Positions 1 to 11,313 of a DNA stretch of 64,000 nucleotides are shown piece by piece. Both the position numbers and the translations under genes were made by a program. The stretch is from assembly GCA_907164885.2 (NCBI GenBank), contig OU015493.1, forward strand, positions 47,704,723 to 47,768,722. The letters run 5' to 3'. Every line of letters starts with the position of its first letter. Position 1 is the stretch's first letter. Under the pieces are notes generated by a model. That model was given only the letters and a program-made list of their open reading frames with translations, ran no database searches and was not told the origin of the DNA. Source of the DNA: Dolomedes plantarius (Eukaryota; Arthropoda; Arachnida; Araneae; Dolomedidae).

Positions 1-2344
1 ACTGGTCCCAACACCTCCTCACAACACAATCAGATCGGCCAAATTGACGAGCTACTCGCCTAGCTGACCACCCAGCTTCCATCATCCCGACGATTCTCCC
101 CCTCTCAAACTGCTTATATTGTCTTCGAACACGGCGTAATGGCATGCCTATCTCAGCTCTTCCTTTGTAAATGATTCAGCACACTCAAACAAGCTTTGGT
201 TACCTGTTTTATACTCCACAGAGTACGATGATCAACGCCCTCTACCGGCTATACGTAATGAGCAATCACGCTGCATTTCTAATCATTTGCATATCTCCCC
301 GAAATGTACCTTCATTGCAAGTTTTGTTACGATCCCGCAATTATTTCTTGGTGGGCTAATTTTTTTGTCCATGAGTGGATTTTAGTTCACAATATAAGAC
401 ACATTACAGCTGTTTATGAACAAATCGACAAAGGCATTTTACTTTTTTGCGAGATTTTCTGGAACTGCCTCCTCCACTTGATAATAGTTTTAAATTAGGC
501 GAAACAAACTACAAACTTCCCTATGAAAAGTATAAAGCTCATAAATTCCATTACTCTGCACACAACCACGTATAAAGGCTTTTAAGATAAAAACTTCTCA
601 TTTTATAGCATAAAGGTTTCGGGTAAAGTGAACTGTTGCTATTTTGATAATGTTTTATACGCACAATATTTCAAAGACCTGTAAAATAAAGTTCATGGTT
701 TACTAAAACCGAGTGTTTTTTTTTAATAAAAACTTCTCTGTTTAGAAAGAAAATTTCCCCTTTCTGCTTGGAAATTTCATGCCTAGCATAGCGCCACCCA
801 CAAACGCACAAATAAATGCTGTTAAAAATAGAACTCTCTTAATCCAATTGACACTGCGTATCTGACGCGAGTGTTTTAATCCGCAAAATAACAGAATATT
901 TCAGCTGTCATCAAACAAATTAATCTTGGATATTTTGCTTCCATGACTGATTTTTATATAAACCAGTCTTTTCGAGTGCAATATATTTGCTTCAATTGTC
1001 ACATAATTCTGTTTTCAATCAATAAAATAAGCGTAATTAACGGACACTAGTCTTCAAATTTTAATTTATTTCCTTTGTGAAAATATAATACAAAGATTTA
1101 GAGATAAAATCTATGTTTTAATTAAATTTTGTTTCCTTATTAATTGTTCATTAAACACTATATAAAAATTCCTCCTGAAATATTGAAGATCATGCGACAT
1201 TTCTCATGACAATGTTTTAACTCTGTAGGCTATAAATCGTTCAAATAGGCTTCAAGCAATTTATCATTAATACATTCTTCCTGATTCAGTATTAAGTCAT
1301 ACGCCCTCACCGAATATATCCCTCAGCGTCATGAACTAATTAAATTTGCCTCACAGAAATTCATGACAGCAGTTTAAAGTGTAAACTCTCAACAGTCACT
1401 CGACATTAGACTCTGTGTAGCCAAATATGAATTTATGACATTCTCACATAGAATAAAAAAAAAAGATTCAAGAAACGCTAGACCGAGTTTTACAGGAAGT
1501 CAAATGTACCTGGAGGTAATTAATTAAATTTTATACTCAGCACACGTTTCTATAGGGAAATTAACGTTCTAAGAGAACTATCGGTTGATTACAAAGGTTT
1601 TGTTCTTTGCTACGAATTTATACGTCAGCTTAAATGAAATGAATAATGTCTGGGAGATAATGATTTCCTTAACGTTTACACAATAGAGGAAAGAAATTGC
1701 AGTTTATAGAGAAATGATACTGCAGAAACAATTGAAACGTCAGCAACCAGAAAATTAATTTTGTATATAACGGAAATGAGTTATTAACAGACATATAATA
1801 AAAATTATTAATAAATAGTTAAAAGCCACGTATGATATATATAACATTTTCAATTATTCTATAAATATTCATTTAAATAAATGAAGCGTCTGTGGTCAGT
1901 TGAAAAATATCACGCCATAGACTGACAGTGAAACAATGAGCACACTTGCCTGGTTAACAGGTTTGTCTCCTGAGCCAAACTTGTTACATTGTGTAGGGAG
2001 AGAAGGGAGGTGATGTCTGTCATCTACTCGTGGTGCCCCTTGTTCTCGTTAAACGACTAATACTTGTGGCCCTGTGCATTGTAATATCTACGAGTACGAG
2101 ATAACTGATAATTTTACCAAGTTCAGAATTACCTGAAACCGTGACCTCCTGTTGAATACAGATTGATTCAAATAATTATAAACTGTAAAATTTAGCTCGC
2201 TGGAAAACTATTCATCAAGAAATTGTCTATGAGAGATGTTTAGTAACAATTGAGTTGCCTCGTGACTCTCCCAGATGTATAGGAGTAGTTTGCTATCGTG
2301 TTCTAAGAAGGCATGACTTCCTGCAAAAGCAGCTATACAGAACT
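1..2344. other. AT-rich stretch without a recognised gene
   Basis: The first about 165 bases are richer in G+C and can be read on the plus strand as a short Gln/Leu-rich peptide that vaguely resembles the heptad-like part of a retroelement gag. It is too short to assign. The rest, to about 2340, is AT-rich with many stops in all frames, and I see no repeat, RNA or coding signal in it. Confidence 0.4.
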
Positions 2345-2440
2345 GGACCTTCAAGAGCTTCAGGAAGAGTAGTAGGAACTACAGTACATGGGCCGGGCCC
2401 TCCACTATAGGATGATATAGCAATTCATAAAACTTCAGTG
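2345..2440 (+). repeat. Diverged interspersed repeat, copy 1
   Basis: About 60 bases align with 32427-32515 on the same strand. Shared blocks include the GGAACT-CA region, CATGGGC, and TAGGATGAT followed by AGCA, roughly three quarters identical by eye. No coding potential or terminal structure is visible. It may be an old SINE or MITE fragment; the family is unknown to me. Confidence 0.4.
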
Positions 2441-2610
2441 ATCAGTCAAACGAAACTAAGACGAAAAATGGAAAGTGGAGGTAAAAATAAAGCTTCTATA
2501 GTTCAAGTAAAGGTAAAACATGGAGGAAAAATGAAAAAATTAAGACGGAGCGAAGCTCCAAGCAAGAACTTGGTCACGTGGACCAAAGGGAAATGACTAG
2601 TAGTAAAGAG

Positions 2611-2984
2611 CAGTGTTGCCAACTTGGGGGTTTTCCCCTTAAATTTGGGGGTAAGTTAGATGAAAAGGGGTGCTTTTAGGGGCCACATTTTTTTAGGGAA
2701 ATTTTGTAGGGGAAACATTTTTTAATATTTTGTACAATCGAGACGCGATTCCTTATTAGACGCGTTTCCTTAAGTTCCACACATATGTCAAATGTAAATA
2801 AACCTCCATTTCCTTATGTGTGTATTTATTATTTATTTCAATTTATTTCTCAAACAGGATGCCTATTTGGAACAAGAATTTCTTTTAGGTAGGTCTAGGG
2901 TGATCTCAAGTTGGTGTTAGGGGGAAACAGGGGGATTTCGAGATGGCGCTAGGGGGAGGCGCTTCATAGAGGTTGGCAACACTG
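2611..2984. mobile_element. hAT-type MITE (CAGTGTTGCCAAC ends)
   Basis: The element starts CAGTGTTGCCAAC and ends with its exact reverse complement GTTGGCAACACTG, giving 13-bp terminal inverted repeats. The 8 bases outside each end are gtaaagag (2603-2610) and gtacagaa (2985-2992), matching at 6 of 8, as expected for an aged 8-bp hAT target duplication. The interior is rich in short G runs (ttgggggt type) and has no transposase. It was probably moved by a hAT enzyme encoded elsewhere. Confidence 0.75.
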
Positions 2985-3197
2985 GTACAGAAGAAAGTTA
3001 GGAAAGTGAAATTGATCAGATCCTGGTGCGGTTTCAGGCATGAGTCAGAAAGCGACATGAAAAGCAATGAACAGGACAAACAATTAAGAGTTACGAGCAA
3101 GAATGGCACGGGGCCGTTTCTTGTTAGCTGGGTCAGCAGGGTTTTAATAAGATCATTTTGAAAAATTTTATGAAAGTTAATAGGAAGATTTTAAAGA

Positions 3198-3430
3198 TAA
3201 TTTTAAATAATGGGGAGATTTATCTCCCTATAATTGACAAAATTACGAAAATACCATGGGGGGGGGGGGGGGGGGTTGGTTGGTGATTTGCCGAATAGTC
3301 ATGTTTTGAGCACACAGCCCGAATTTTAATGTTGAAATCTGCTGCATACGACCAAACTGGCCTTGCATACGTAAGTAAGGGTCTTGAGAATGATTTATAA
3401 ATGAGGATTTTGTTACTACAGTTCAATTTA
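3198..3430 (-). pseudogene. LINE reverse-transcriptase C-terminal fragment, copy 1
   Basis: On the minus strand the peptide runs through YKSFSRPLLTYARPVWSYAAD and then, after a frame break, residues like NMTIRQITNSPW. This is the block that follows the catalytic part of jockey/I-type non-LTR reverse transcriptases (pattern RPxLTYAxPVWxxAA). The frame is interrupted near an 18-base G run at 3258-3275. A second copy lies at 42062-42290. Neither has an endonuclease or the catalytic YxDD segment, so both are short dead remnants. Confidence 0.65.
3258..3275. repeat. Homopolymer run, 18 G
   Basis: An uninterrupted run of about 18 G lies inside the LINE scrap; the sister copy at about 42116 has only GGGG here. 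The run has therefore expanded after the copies separated, or it is a sequencing artefact. Confidence 0.8.
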
Positions 3431-3791
3431 CTATTTCGGGCAGTTACAGAACTGGACTAACTAACACTCCAATTTGTCCTTTTAGTGGCCAATCTGATAC
3501 AGGCATGAATGGAGCCCATCTCAAAGTGTACCCTGATCTTACTGACGGTGGATCGAATCATACTGCTAATTATAATTTTGTAGTCTCAATAGTCTGTTGG
3601 GCTGCTAGACATAGCCTCATGGTAATTGAATTTTTTCGCACCAACACTTTGTGAACGTCAGATCTAGAGCAGTAGGGTGGAAAATTTTTTCGACAGTGGA
3701 CCCACTCCCTTTAAATAAAAAATTACTCATCCTATAATGAAACTTATTGGTAGTAGCAATTTTTTTTATAAAAATAAATTAGGAAATAAAT

Positions 3792-3873
3792 TTCAGGTAG
3801 TCTTCTAACGAAACTACCGCGGTTTATTAACGTAAGATTACTTATCGTTGCTTATCTCTTTTTTTTCTTTGAC
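3792..3873 (+). repeat. Interspersed repeat, three-copy family, copy A (5' part)
   Basis: The segment runs from TTCAGGTAGTCTTCT through AACGAAACTACCGCGG and TTATTAACGTAAGATTA to a T-rich tract. The same order is seen at 5838-6051 and 32811-33032, which extend a further 150 bases. This copy stops abruptly about 170 bases before the mariner element. Confidence 0.7.
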
Positions 3874-4041
3874 AGTAATATTCCCACATACGAAGAAAAG
3901 GATGAGTGATAACCCTATGCAGACTAGGTTGATGATAAGAAAAATGAGTAACATATGTCAGAAAATCGGGGGTAATATGTCGCTTAAATGTCAAGTCATT
4001 AAATGAGTTTCCCAGTGTACTCGGATAGTTGGATGGAACTA

Positions 4042-5344
4042 CAGAGGCTGTTCGCACATTTTTTAGACGATTTTGGTAAGCGGTAATAAAAATTCGTTTG
4101 CTGCAATAGAAATAATTGCAATTGTACTATGTTTTAAAAAGTCAAAATTATCGTCTACGGCTTGAAAGTTTAGTTTTTATTAAAAATGGCGTTTTTAACA
4201 AAGCAGTGGTTCGAAAGCTACATTTATGCTCTTTCCGAAGAGAAATATGCATACTCCGTTATCCAAAAACGATGTGAGAGTCATGGTTTTGTGATATCTA
4301 AAGCGTCGATAGGTAATATCGTCAACAAGAAAGGAAAAAAACGTCAAATTGGAGCCTCAAGTGGGACAAAATTTCCAAACAAGTATCCAAGGAAAAAACG
4401 GACATCTTCTACGATTGCAAAGGTACATTGTTTAATGTTAAATGAAAATCCCCGTAGTCAAAGGACAGTTTAAAAATCATTAAAATTCTCGGTGTCCACT
4501 GTAAACAAAATGATAAACGTTGATTTAAATCTTAAGAAAGCGAAAAAACGCAATGTGCATCGTCTTATTCCAAATCATATCGCTGAACGCAGGACACGCT
4601 GCAGAATTCTATATGAGAAACACTTATCCAAAGAAAAATGGAAAACAATTGTCACAATAGATGCATCATAGGTGCATTTAAATGATTGCAACAAAAAAAG
4701 AGCCATTTATTATCATAAAAGGGGAGAAAAAAATTTAAGTACATGGTTCAAAGAATCGAAAGAAAGTTTTTCTAAGGGAATCATGATTGTTGCTGGGTTT
4801 TTTTTATAATGGCAAGTTAAAAATAAAGAGAGTGGAAAAAAATGTCAAGATTAACTCCAAATACTATCAGGAACATATTTTATCCCCAATTTTTCTGAAT
4901 GAAATACCATTTCTTTACCCACAGTGCCATCAATCTGTGAGACTCCCTCAGGACAAAGCTAGCAGTCACACATCAAAATCCACTGTAAATTTCCTAAACG
5001 AAATGGAACAAAAAACTGGTATCAAGACCATACCCTTCACTGATATCCCTACTAAATTTCCCGATGTATCACCTATGGGTTTTTGTGCTTTCGGACTTTT
5101 AAAATATGCATTATCCAAACGTCGTCCCAAAACCCTTACAAGACTCTGGAAAGCTGTTCAGGAGGAATGGGATAGAATACCTCTTCTGACACTTCAAAAG
5201 ACATTATTATCCTGAAAATTGCGGTGTCGAAAGATAGTTCAGAATAAGGGATGTCAAATAGAACATTTAAAACACAAGAATTTTATGTAATTTAGCTTTG
5301 TGAATACAATATTCAACGTCTAAGAAATGTGTGAACAGCCTCTG
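4042..5344 (+). mobile_element. mariner-like element with intact ends and TA target duplication
   Basis: Inverted repeats of 28 bp lie at 4042-4069 and 5317-5344, beginning CAGAGGCTGTTC, with two mismatches between the arms. Both ends are flanked by TA (4040-4041 and 5345-5346), the duplicated target of Tc1/mariner insertion. The element is about 1.3 kb, the normal size for one transposase gene plus ends. It contains the broken transposase at 4186-5290. Confidence 0.9.
4186..5290 (+). pseudogene. Mariner-like transposase, broken (DD41D-like spacing)
   Basis: The open start reads MAFLTKQWFESYIYAL, followed by a helix-turn-helix-like region (EEKYAYSVIQKRCESHG). The first catalytic Asp is in TIDAS (about 4660) and the second in LPQDKASSH (about 4950). 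The third motif is PDVSPMGF, where mariner proteins usually have D-x-x-P-x-D; the catalytic position is Gly here. By my count 41 residues separate the second Asp from that Gly, which suggests a DD41D-type family (inference). Lesions: stop codons at 4471 and about 4669 (just after the first Asp, where Trp is usual), a frameshift in the T run near 4797-4806, and a stop at 5213 with similar sequence continuing to about 5290. The protein cannot be active. Confidence 0.8.
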
Positions 5345-5346
5345 TA

Positions 5347-5837
5347 TATCTATATTAAAGTGGTGTTTCATGAAATTGAATGCCTTTTCGTTGCGTTTCA
5401 CGTCTATATTAAAATTTCCCATCATGATGATCGACACATTGGTATCAATATTTTAAATTTAAAAGTTTAGTGCGATTGATAATGGTAAAATAAAATTTAA
5501 AAAAAGCTAGCTTGCGCCATCTTGGGGAAGAAAAATCGTGTAAATCGAATTTAACAATTCGCACGAAACGGAGATATTAGTCTTTAAAATGGTACCTCAT
5601 TTTCCGATTTTGGTTAAGAATGAAGGTAGAAAAGGGATAAAACAAAAAAAAACTTTTAGATATAATATTCTGCCACTCTTTATTTCTTATTAGCGATGAT
5701 GGTTGTAACGTCTGAAATTTGCTTTACCGTTATGGAGGAATACAATCCTATGTTAAAAATGGATTTTATCAAAATATTCTAAAAATCAATGAATTGTAGA
5801 TTTTGGGTATATATTTTGCATAATAACAATAAAAAAA
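5347..5837. other. No recognised feature
   Basis: AT-rich sequence between the mariner element and the next repeat copy. No reading frame, repeat or terminal structure was seen. Confidence 0.4.
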
Positions 5838-6051
5838 TTCAGGTAGTCTTCTATAACGAAACTACCGAGGGTTATTAATGTAGGATTTTTTATCGTTTGC
5901 TTACTTTTTTCTAACGCATTTTGGTAATTTTCTGTTTAACTGTTTATTGCTTCCGGGTTTGGTGTGCTGCCAAAGTTATAACTCGACGCCGGACAATTTT
6001 TTTTTTCTCTCCGCAGGACTGTTATTGAGGAACGTCATCCTACGTTAAAAT
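5838..6051 (+). repeat. Interspersed repeat, three-copy family, copy B
   Basis: Full-length copy: AGGTAGTCTTCT, AACGAAACTACCG, TTATTAATGTAGGATT, a T-rich stretch, ACGCATTTTGGTA, TTTCTGTTTAACTGTTTA, then GTTATTGAGGAACG and ATCCTACGTTAAAA. The TTAAYGTAGGAT near the left end and ATCCTACGTTAA at the right end are inverted copies of each other. This hints at a DNA transposon end pair or a structured SINE, but the outer boundary and target duplication are unclear. Confidence 0.7.
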
Positions 6052-6298
6052 AAGAATTTGCATTTCCTTCGGCACCTGCCGCTGCAACTTAACTTGAACT
6101 AAATTAAAACGTTAATAAAAGTGCAGTTAAAATCGGAAAATTGTAGAAAATTTTTAAGAATGTTGGTTTTTCTCCCTTTTTCAAACTGTGAAACTGAAGA
6201 TTCGATTATGTGTTTAGCCTTAACATAGTTTTCAACAATGATATGATCCATAACAAAAATTCTATGCTGTATTTTTTTCTCATTTTATTTATATTATA

Positions 6299-6689
6299 CT
6301 AGCCGGGCGAAGCCCGGCTATGCTCGGGCCCCACAGAAGAAAAAAAAGCCCTTTTCAGGGCCATACAAATGTATTAAATTCCCGTCAATTTTCATTCCCG
6401 TCGCTGCCGACAGATGGCTGCAGCATACTGGAGATGGGTGATTTGATTCTTTCGTCTCAGCGGTGGAGTGCTTTTAGAATTAAAATATCTGTAAAACTAT
6501 TAAAGTAACAGAATAAATGTAAGCAGAAAAAATTATCAGTTTTCAAAGCTCTTTCCAAATATGTAACATTTATGTACTTTCATGAGAAAAAAATACACCG
6601 ATTTTCGACCAAAATGTCGGCCATGTTGTGACGGTCACGTGGCCGACAGACTCCATCGACATTCTCCTCTGTTGCTTTATTTATATAGA
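6299..6689 (-). mobile_element. Non-autonomous Helitron-like element, reverse copy 1
   Basis: Read on the minus strand it starts TCTATATAAATAAAG after a host A and ends with the hairpin GCCGGGC-TTC-GCCCGGC followed by CTAG and a host T. This is the Helitron hallmark: 5' TC, a 3' stem-loop, a CTRR end, insertion between A and T and no target duplication. The interior (CATTTATGTACTTTCATGAG, GTCGCTGCCGACAG) is shared with the copies at 26346-26777 and 42906-43357. No Rep/helicase gene is present. Confidence 0.8.
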
Positions 6690-6835
6690 TTTATTGTTCT
6701 CATTGCATAAATTTTGAATACTACTCAAACGTCAATTCTATTGTTATTCAGCTTTTAAAAAATCATAATATTTCATATTTTAAGGACTGTCCGGCAATGT
6801 GCTGAGGAGGGCCCTAACTCAATTCAAATCGTGCC

Positions 6836-6848
6836 GCCCCCCCCCCCC
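6836..6848. repeat. C homopolymer
   Basis: A run of about 13 C in an otherwise featureless stretch between two Helitrons. Confidence 0.7.
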
Positions 6849-7107
6849 GATAAAAAAGTTAGAAGCACGCTACGCCTATGTCTGTGAGTAATATTCTGTC
6901 TACTTTGTTGGAGATGTTTCTGGGGAGTTTGGCTGCCTGGATGATATTGCTTGTCTATGATGTTCTGTGTATATTCTTTTGTTGATGGACACCTTGACAC
7001 CTTGCTTAATAATAGCTTTTCATGTGTTTCTTTTCATGGGTTTTTGACTATTATGAAAATTATGACTATTGTGTTTCTAACTATTATTTCACTTTCATTT
7101 AAAGTTA

Positions 7108-7882
7108 CTAGCCGGGCTTCGCCCGTCTACCCGGTCGGTTTAGGGACCCGCTCCCTTCAACAATCATTGTCAGAGAATGGAAACACTAAATAACAACGAA
7201 TAAAGGTATTTAAATTTTGTGGTGCAACAATAAATAGCGCACAGACTGTGATACAGCGTATACTGCATCAGTCTCGTGGCGCCATCTAGGAGACCTTAGC
7301 GCAAATAGAATCAAATATTGCATAAAAAATTGTATTAATTAATTTGAAGTGTGTATAATGTTTTTAAACCATCTTAATATTATTAAGAGAAGTAATAAGA
7401 TTTTAGTAAAATTTATTTCTTTTATAATATAAATGTTTTTTTCGGTGTTTTAATTGCATAATCACGCTGTGAATGAATCACGCTTTGTTTACATCGTATG
7501 AGCTCAAGATTAGAATCCAAATAACTCTAAAACTATTGAAGTAACAGATTAATTGTTCGCAGAAAAAATTATCAGTTTTTAGAGCTCCTTCCAAATATGT
7601 AACATTTATGTACTTTCCATGAAAAAAAATACATTGATTTTGACATTTTCAAATATGGCCGAATTTGAAAGGGAGGCTCTTCTATTTCTGGATTCACCCT
7701 TCAAAAATTGTTGGTTTTTTATTAATTAAAAATTAACGGTAATAAAATTTAAAATTCGGGCTTCGAGGTGCACATGTTCAGATTCTTCACTACCCGTGTG
7801 CCAAATTTCTTAGTTGTAAGTTTCGTAGATTCGTCTAGAGGCAGCACACAAACACACAAACACTTCCTTTTATTAGTATAGA
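7108..7882 (-). mobile_element. Non-autonomous Helitron-like element, reverse copy 2 (long form)
   Basis: On the minus strand it begins TCTATACTAATAAAAG and ends in the GCCCGGCTAG-type hairpin and CTAG at 7108-7111. It is about 775 bp. The 5' part contains a segment (CACACGGGTAGTG, GTGCACCTCGAAG-like) shared with the long copy at 25631-26345, and the middle contains the ATAAATGTTACATATTTGGAAGGAGC segment shared with all short copies, so it combines modules of both forms. The 5' host base is T rather than the usual A. No coding sequence was seen. Confidence 0.75.
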
Positions 7883-9080
7883 ATGACCACCATGGTAACA
7901 TGCATAGGTGTTCTGCCACTCAATTCACAAATGAAAACTGTGTCGATATTTATTTACTTTTGATTCCAATTAAATGAAAAGAAGCAAAAGAAGGATTAAA
8001 ACTTATGGAATGTGAGATTATTTCTCTATGCAATCAGATGAAATTTCATTAGTTTATTTCAGCAACTTCGATTTCAAAACAAAAATTATGAAGACCAATG
8101 TAGAATTCCATCTTTAGCGTAGATTTATTTACTGGGAGATTCCATGCTTTGACCCATAACGACCGAAGTTGGAAAAATGTCAAATTTTTATCGCCATGAT
8201 GAGAGACCACTTCCATGCAAATTTTATTCTTATGTTTAATTCAATCAAATCAATGATCTGAGGAATTTTTTTATCATAAAAAATTCCCGATGTGACCTGC
8301 TAAGCTCACTACTTCTTTTTTAATTTCGTTTTACTTTATTTAATTTATTTTATGTTTTTATTTATTTATTTATTTTTATTTATTTATTTATTTTGGGGCC
8401 CCAAAACCTGAAACATTGAAGATTTTAAAGCATTTTCGCTCAGTTCTATCTATTAAAAATAAGTGAAGATAAGGTATTTCAAACATAAGCTTGTCTATTA
8501 CAAATGTGAATCGAATAAAAGCATTTTATCGAAATAAGTTGGGGAAGAAAATATAAACTTAAATATTTCTTATGTGTATAGAATATATAATATAACTGAA
8601 AAACTTTAATGATAAAAACTTTTTAAACTATCTTTATGATGAGGAAACAATTTTTCTCTTTATATAAAATGGTTTTAATATTTATTCCTTTTTAAAACGG
8701 AAAGCTTGATAAAATGAACCAAAGTGAGATTAAAGAGGATTCTTTTGCAAAAGTATGATGCCTCATATTTTATGAAATAAAAATAGGTTATATTTATGAT
8801 TTAATATAGAATCATTTTTCACGTTAAAATATAACTCACTCACGTACACACACAAAAAAATAAAATGACTAAATTTTATTAAATATTGCAGTATATCAAA
8901 CAATGTTTAAAGAACACTAAAACTCATCTACAATGCGAATTTGTTGGCTACTTCATTATTGGGGCTTCATACAGGTGAAACCGATATTAATTTCCCTGGT
9001 GGGGCAGAGAAGAAACAGTCACACCTATTCCGGTGTTCGAACCCCTCCTTAATTGGTATGAGATGGGTACACAAACCACT
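7883..9080. other. AT-rich stretch, nothing recognised
   Basis: No gene or element boundary was seen. A (TTTA)n-like simple tract occupies about 8340-8393. Confidence 0.4.
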
Positions 9081-9084
9081 ATCA

Positions 9085-9540
9085 CAGCTGTTCCCAACCG
9101 GTGGGTCGCGGAAGTGATACAGGAGGGTCGCGACTCGATCCTAAAACTATCAGAAACCATCGAATAAATCATCAGAAAAGATAGGAAAAATCGAAACAAA
9201 TCGAATTGTGTTTTGATTGTTTTCTTGGTTCTTGATTTTTGGCAACTGGGGCAGACAACAGAACCACTACGTCCCTCCCAGATGACTCACACTGTCACAC
9301 AGGTGGTGCACACTCTGGCAACGCCGCTCCCCCTCCCGTTCTACCGCCACACTGTCGAAGGTCATGCCACGTGAGCTTTATTGTTTACTAACCTCAGTCA
9401 CTCAGTCTTACTTTGGACATCGTGCAGTGACCACTTCTTGCATATATTGCAAATATATATCTATTGTTAAATAAATAACTGTTTTGCTACAAAGTGCTTA
9501 TATTTTGTCAACCATTTTCAAATCAGAACACAAATTGTTT
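9085..9540. mobile_element. Possible hAT element terminus
   Basis: The stretch from 9088, GTTCCCAACCGGTGGGTCGCG with a second GGGTCGCGACTCG 35 bases on, resembles the end of ZBED/SCAND3-type hAT elements, which often start CAGGGGTTCCCAACC. No matching opposite end, 8-bp duplication or transposase was found, so this is tentative. Confidence 0.3.
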
Positions 9541-9568
9541 ATCAATAATCAATCTGTAGCTTCAAAAA

Positions 9569-9570
<2 letters not shown>

Positions 9571-9636
<66 letters not shown>
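9571..9636. repeat. (AT)n microsatellite
   Basis: About 33 perfect AT units immediately beyond the decayed 3' side of the piggyBac-like gene. Confidence 0.95.
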
Positions 9637-9638
<2 letters not shown>

Positions 9639-9649
9639 ATGGTAAATTA

Positions 9650-9890
9650 TATATACATAAGGAAAGGATACGATACAAGATAATTTGCCACAGCTTGATC
9701 AACAAGGTCGACACCACCCATATGCTTATTATAAATTTTTAGCTGTTGTGGCATGGAAATATTAATTTTCTTTTTATCTGCGGCAATCCATCGAGTAGCA
9801 GATGCAATAGGTTTTGTAGAAACTTTGTTACTTTCGCAATAACAACTTTATTGTCATTCCATTTGACGATACTGATATCTTTATGACATA
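9650..9890 (-). pseudogene. piggyBac-like transposase, C-terminal segment beyond the Tc1 insertion
   Basis: The minus-strand reading gives VKWNDNKVVIAKV, a frameshift, and then YNKHMGGVDLVDQ, the diagnostic piggyBac sequence around the third catalytic Asp. It is collinear with 11314-11735, and removal of the Tc1 element at 9893-11313 would restore continuity of the gene order, so the insertion post-dates this gene. Stops and frameshifts are present. The sequence ends in the AT microsatellite. Confidence 0.8.
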
Positions 9891-9892
9891 TA

Positions 9893-11313
9893 CACTGCTG
9901 GCCACCCAAATTGCAACACCAAAAAAGACAAGAGATATCACAACAAAATTTATTTTGTAGATAACATGTTGACCAAGTATCAAATGATTCAATTTATAGA
10001 CTTCTGTGAAGTGTGGTTCCTGCCAAAATCAGTAGCCGGTACGCTTCATTAGTAGCCGCCATTCTTGGAGATCTCCGCTGCCACACGCCTCGGCATTGAT
10101 TCAAAGAGACTTTGGATGAGTTCTTGGGGTACAGCAGACCAAGCAGCTTCCACACGTTGCCAAAGTTGATCTGCTGTGGCAGCTTGGGATGAAATCTGGG
10201 TCAATCGTAGAGCAACCATGGACCACATGCTTTCTATCGGAGAAAGATCCGGAGAGCGAGGCGGCCAGAGAAGCAATTCAATCTGGCGATTGACGAAGAA
10301 CCGTTGGACAATGCATGCCACGTGTGGTCGCGCATTATCCTGTTGAAAGATGGCTGTGGGCAAGCCCTGAAGGTAAGGAAGGACAACTGGCTCCAACACC
10401 TCGGAGATGAAACGCTGGCAGTTTAAAGTACCGGCAATGCATACTAGAGGTGTGCGAGAGTGATATCCAATACCGCCCTATACCATAATACCCAGTGCAA
10501 GACCAGTGTGGCGATGCATAACGCAGCTGTTCAGCATCCTCTCTGCACGGTGTCTCCAGACTCGAATGCGACCATCGTGGTGTTGCAGACAGAAGCGTGA
10601 CTCGTCAGTAAAGACAATTTCATTCCATTCTGCCGTCCACATCCTTCTGTCATCGCACCATTGGCGGCGGAGACGTCTGTGGTTCTACGTCAATGGTAGA
10701 CAAAGCAATGACCGTCTTGCGGACAGACCACTCTGCTGGAAACGGCGTCGAATGGTACGCGCAGACACTGGATGATGCGTTACAGACTGCATGTGCTGTG
10801 CTATGGTTCGTGATGTGACTGAGTGATCCGTCACTGCCATGCGCACAATTTGCCTGTCATCACGTGAAGTGGTACGCTGAGGTGGATGCGATCGAACACG
10901 CCGGTCCGTCGTACCCTCCTGCATCCAATGATCACATATCCGCATTACAGTTGTTTGGTTTCGTCCAACACGACTACCGATTTCCCTGAAAGATAATCCA
11001 CAATCTCGGTAGGCCACTATCCTTCCTCTGTCGAACTCGGATACTTGATCCAAAGATTATCGCTGTTTTCGACGAGGCATAATTGATCGTTTTTATTGAA
11101 AAAAACACAAGAAAAACACAATTGCCGAACTGGAAATCGTCGAAATCTCCAAGCCTTAAATAGCGCTTTGAAGTGGCGCCACAGGCGCGCGTGATGTGCG
11201 TCTGCGCTGAAATTCTAATCATTTGCATATCACACCTCCGCTAATGCATGTTGTAAATTTCATGTTATTTGCATGTTTCCTTCAGGGTGTTGCATTTACA
11301 GTGGCCAGCAGTG
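9893..11313 (-). mobile_element. Tc1-type DD34E element, copy 1, inserted in piggyBac
   Basis: The ends CACTGCTGGCCAC (9893) and GTGGCCAGCAGTG (to 11313) are inverted copies followed by TTGCAACACC-like subterminal matches. TA flanks both ends (9891-9892, 11314-11315). It is about 1.42 kb. It belongs to the same family as 50596-51998, with which it is very similar along its length. It carries one broken transposase gene. Confidence 0.92.
10049..11080 (-). pseudogene. Tc1-type transposase, three in-frame stops, catalytic Glu kept
   Basis: The frame starts MPRRKQR and then meets a stop, continues DQVSEFDRGRIVAYRDCG (paired-like helix-turn-helix) and runs through FTDESRF (first Asp), QQDNARPH (second Asp) and SPDLSPIESMW (Glu). 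There are 34 residues between second Asp and Glu, i.e. DD34E. It stays in one frame, with stops at about 11058, 10683 and 10485 where the sister copy has Ser, Gln and Trp codons. The C-terminus is three residues shorter than the sister because of a small local rearrangement near 10040-10050. This is a DNA transposase, nuclear, acting on the 13-bp ends described for the element; it is inactive here. Confidence 0.9.

Noticed and set aside
1..165. Possible retroelement gag tail
   Set aside because: About 50 codons with low-complexity composition and no landmark residues; cannot be supported.
10506..10775. Plus-strand frames inside the Tc1 copies (also 51192-51461)
   Set aside because: Antisense shadows of the minus-strand transposase; the two copies keep them only because the sense strand is conserved.
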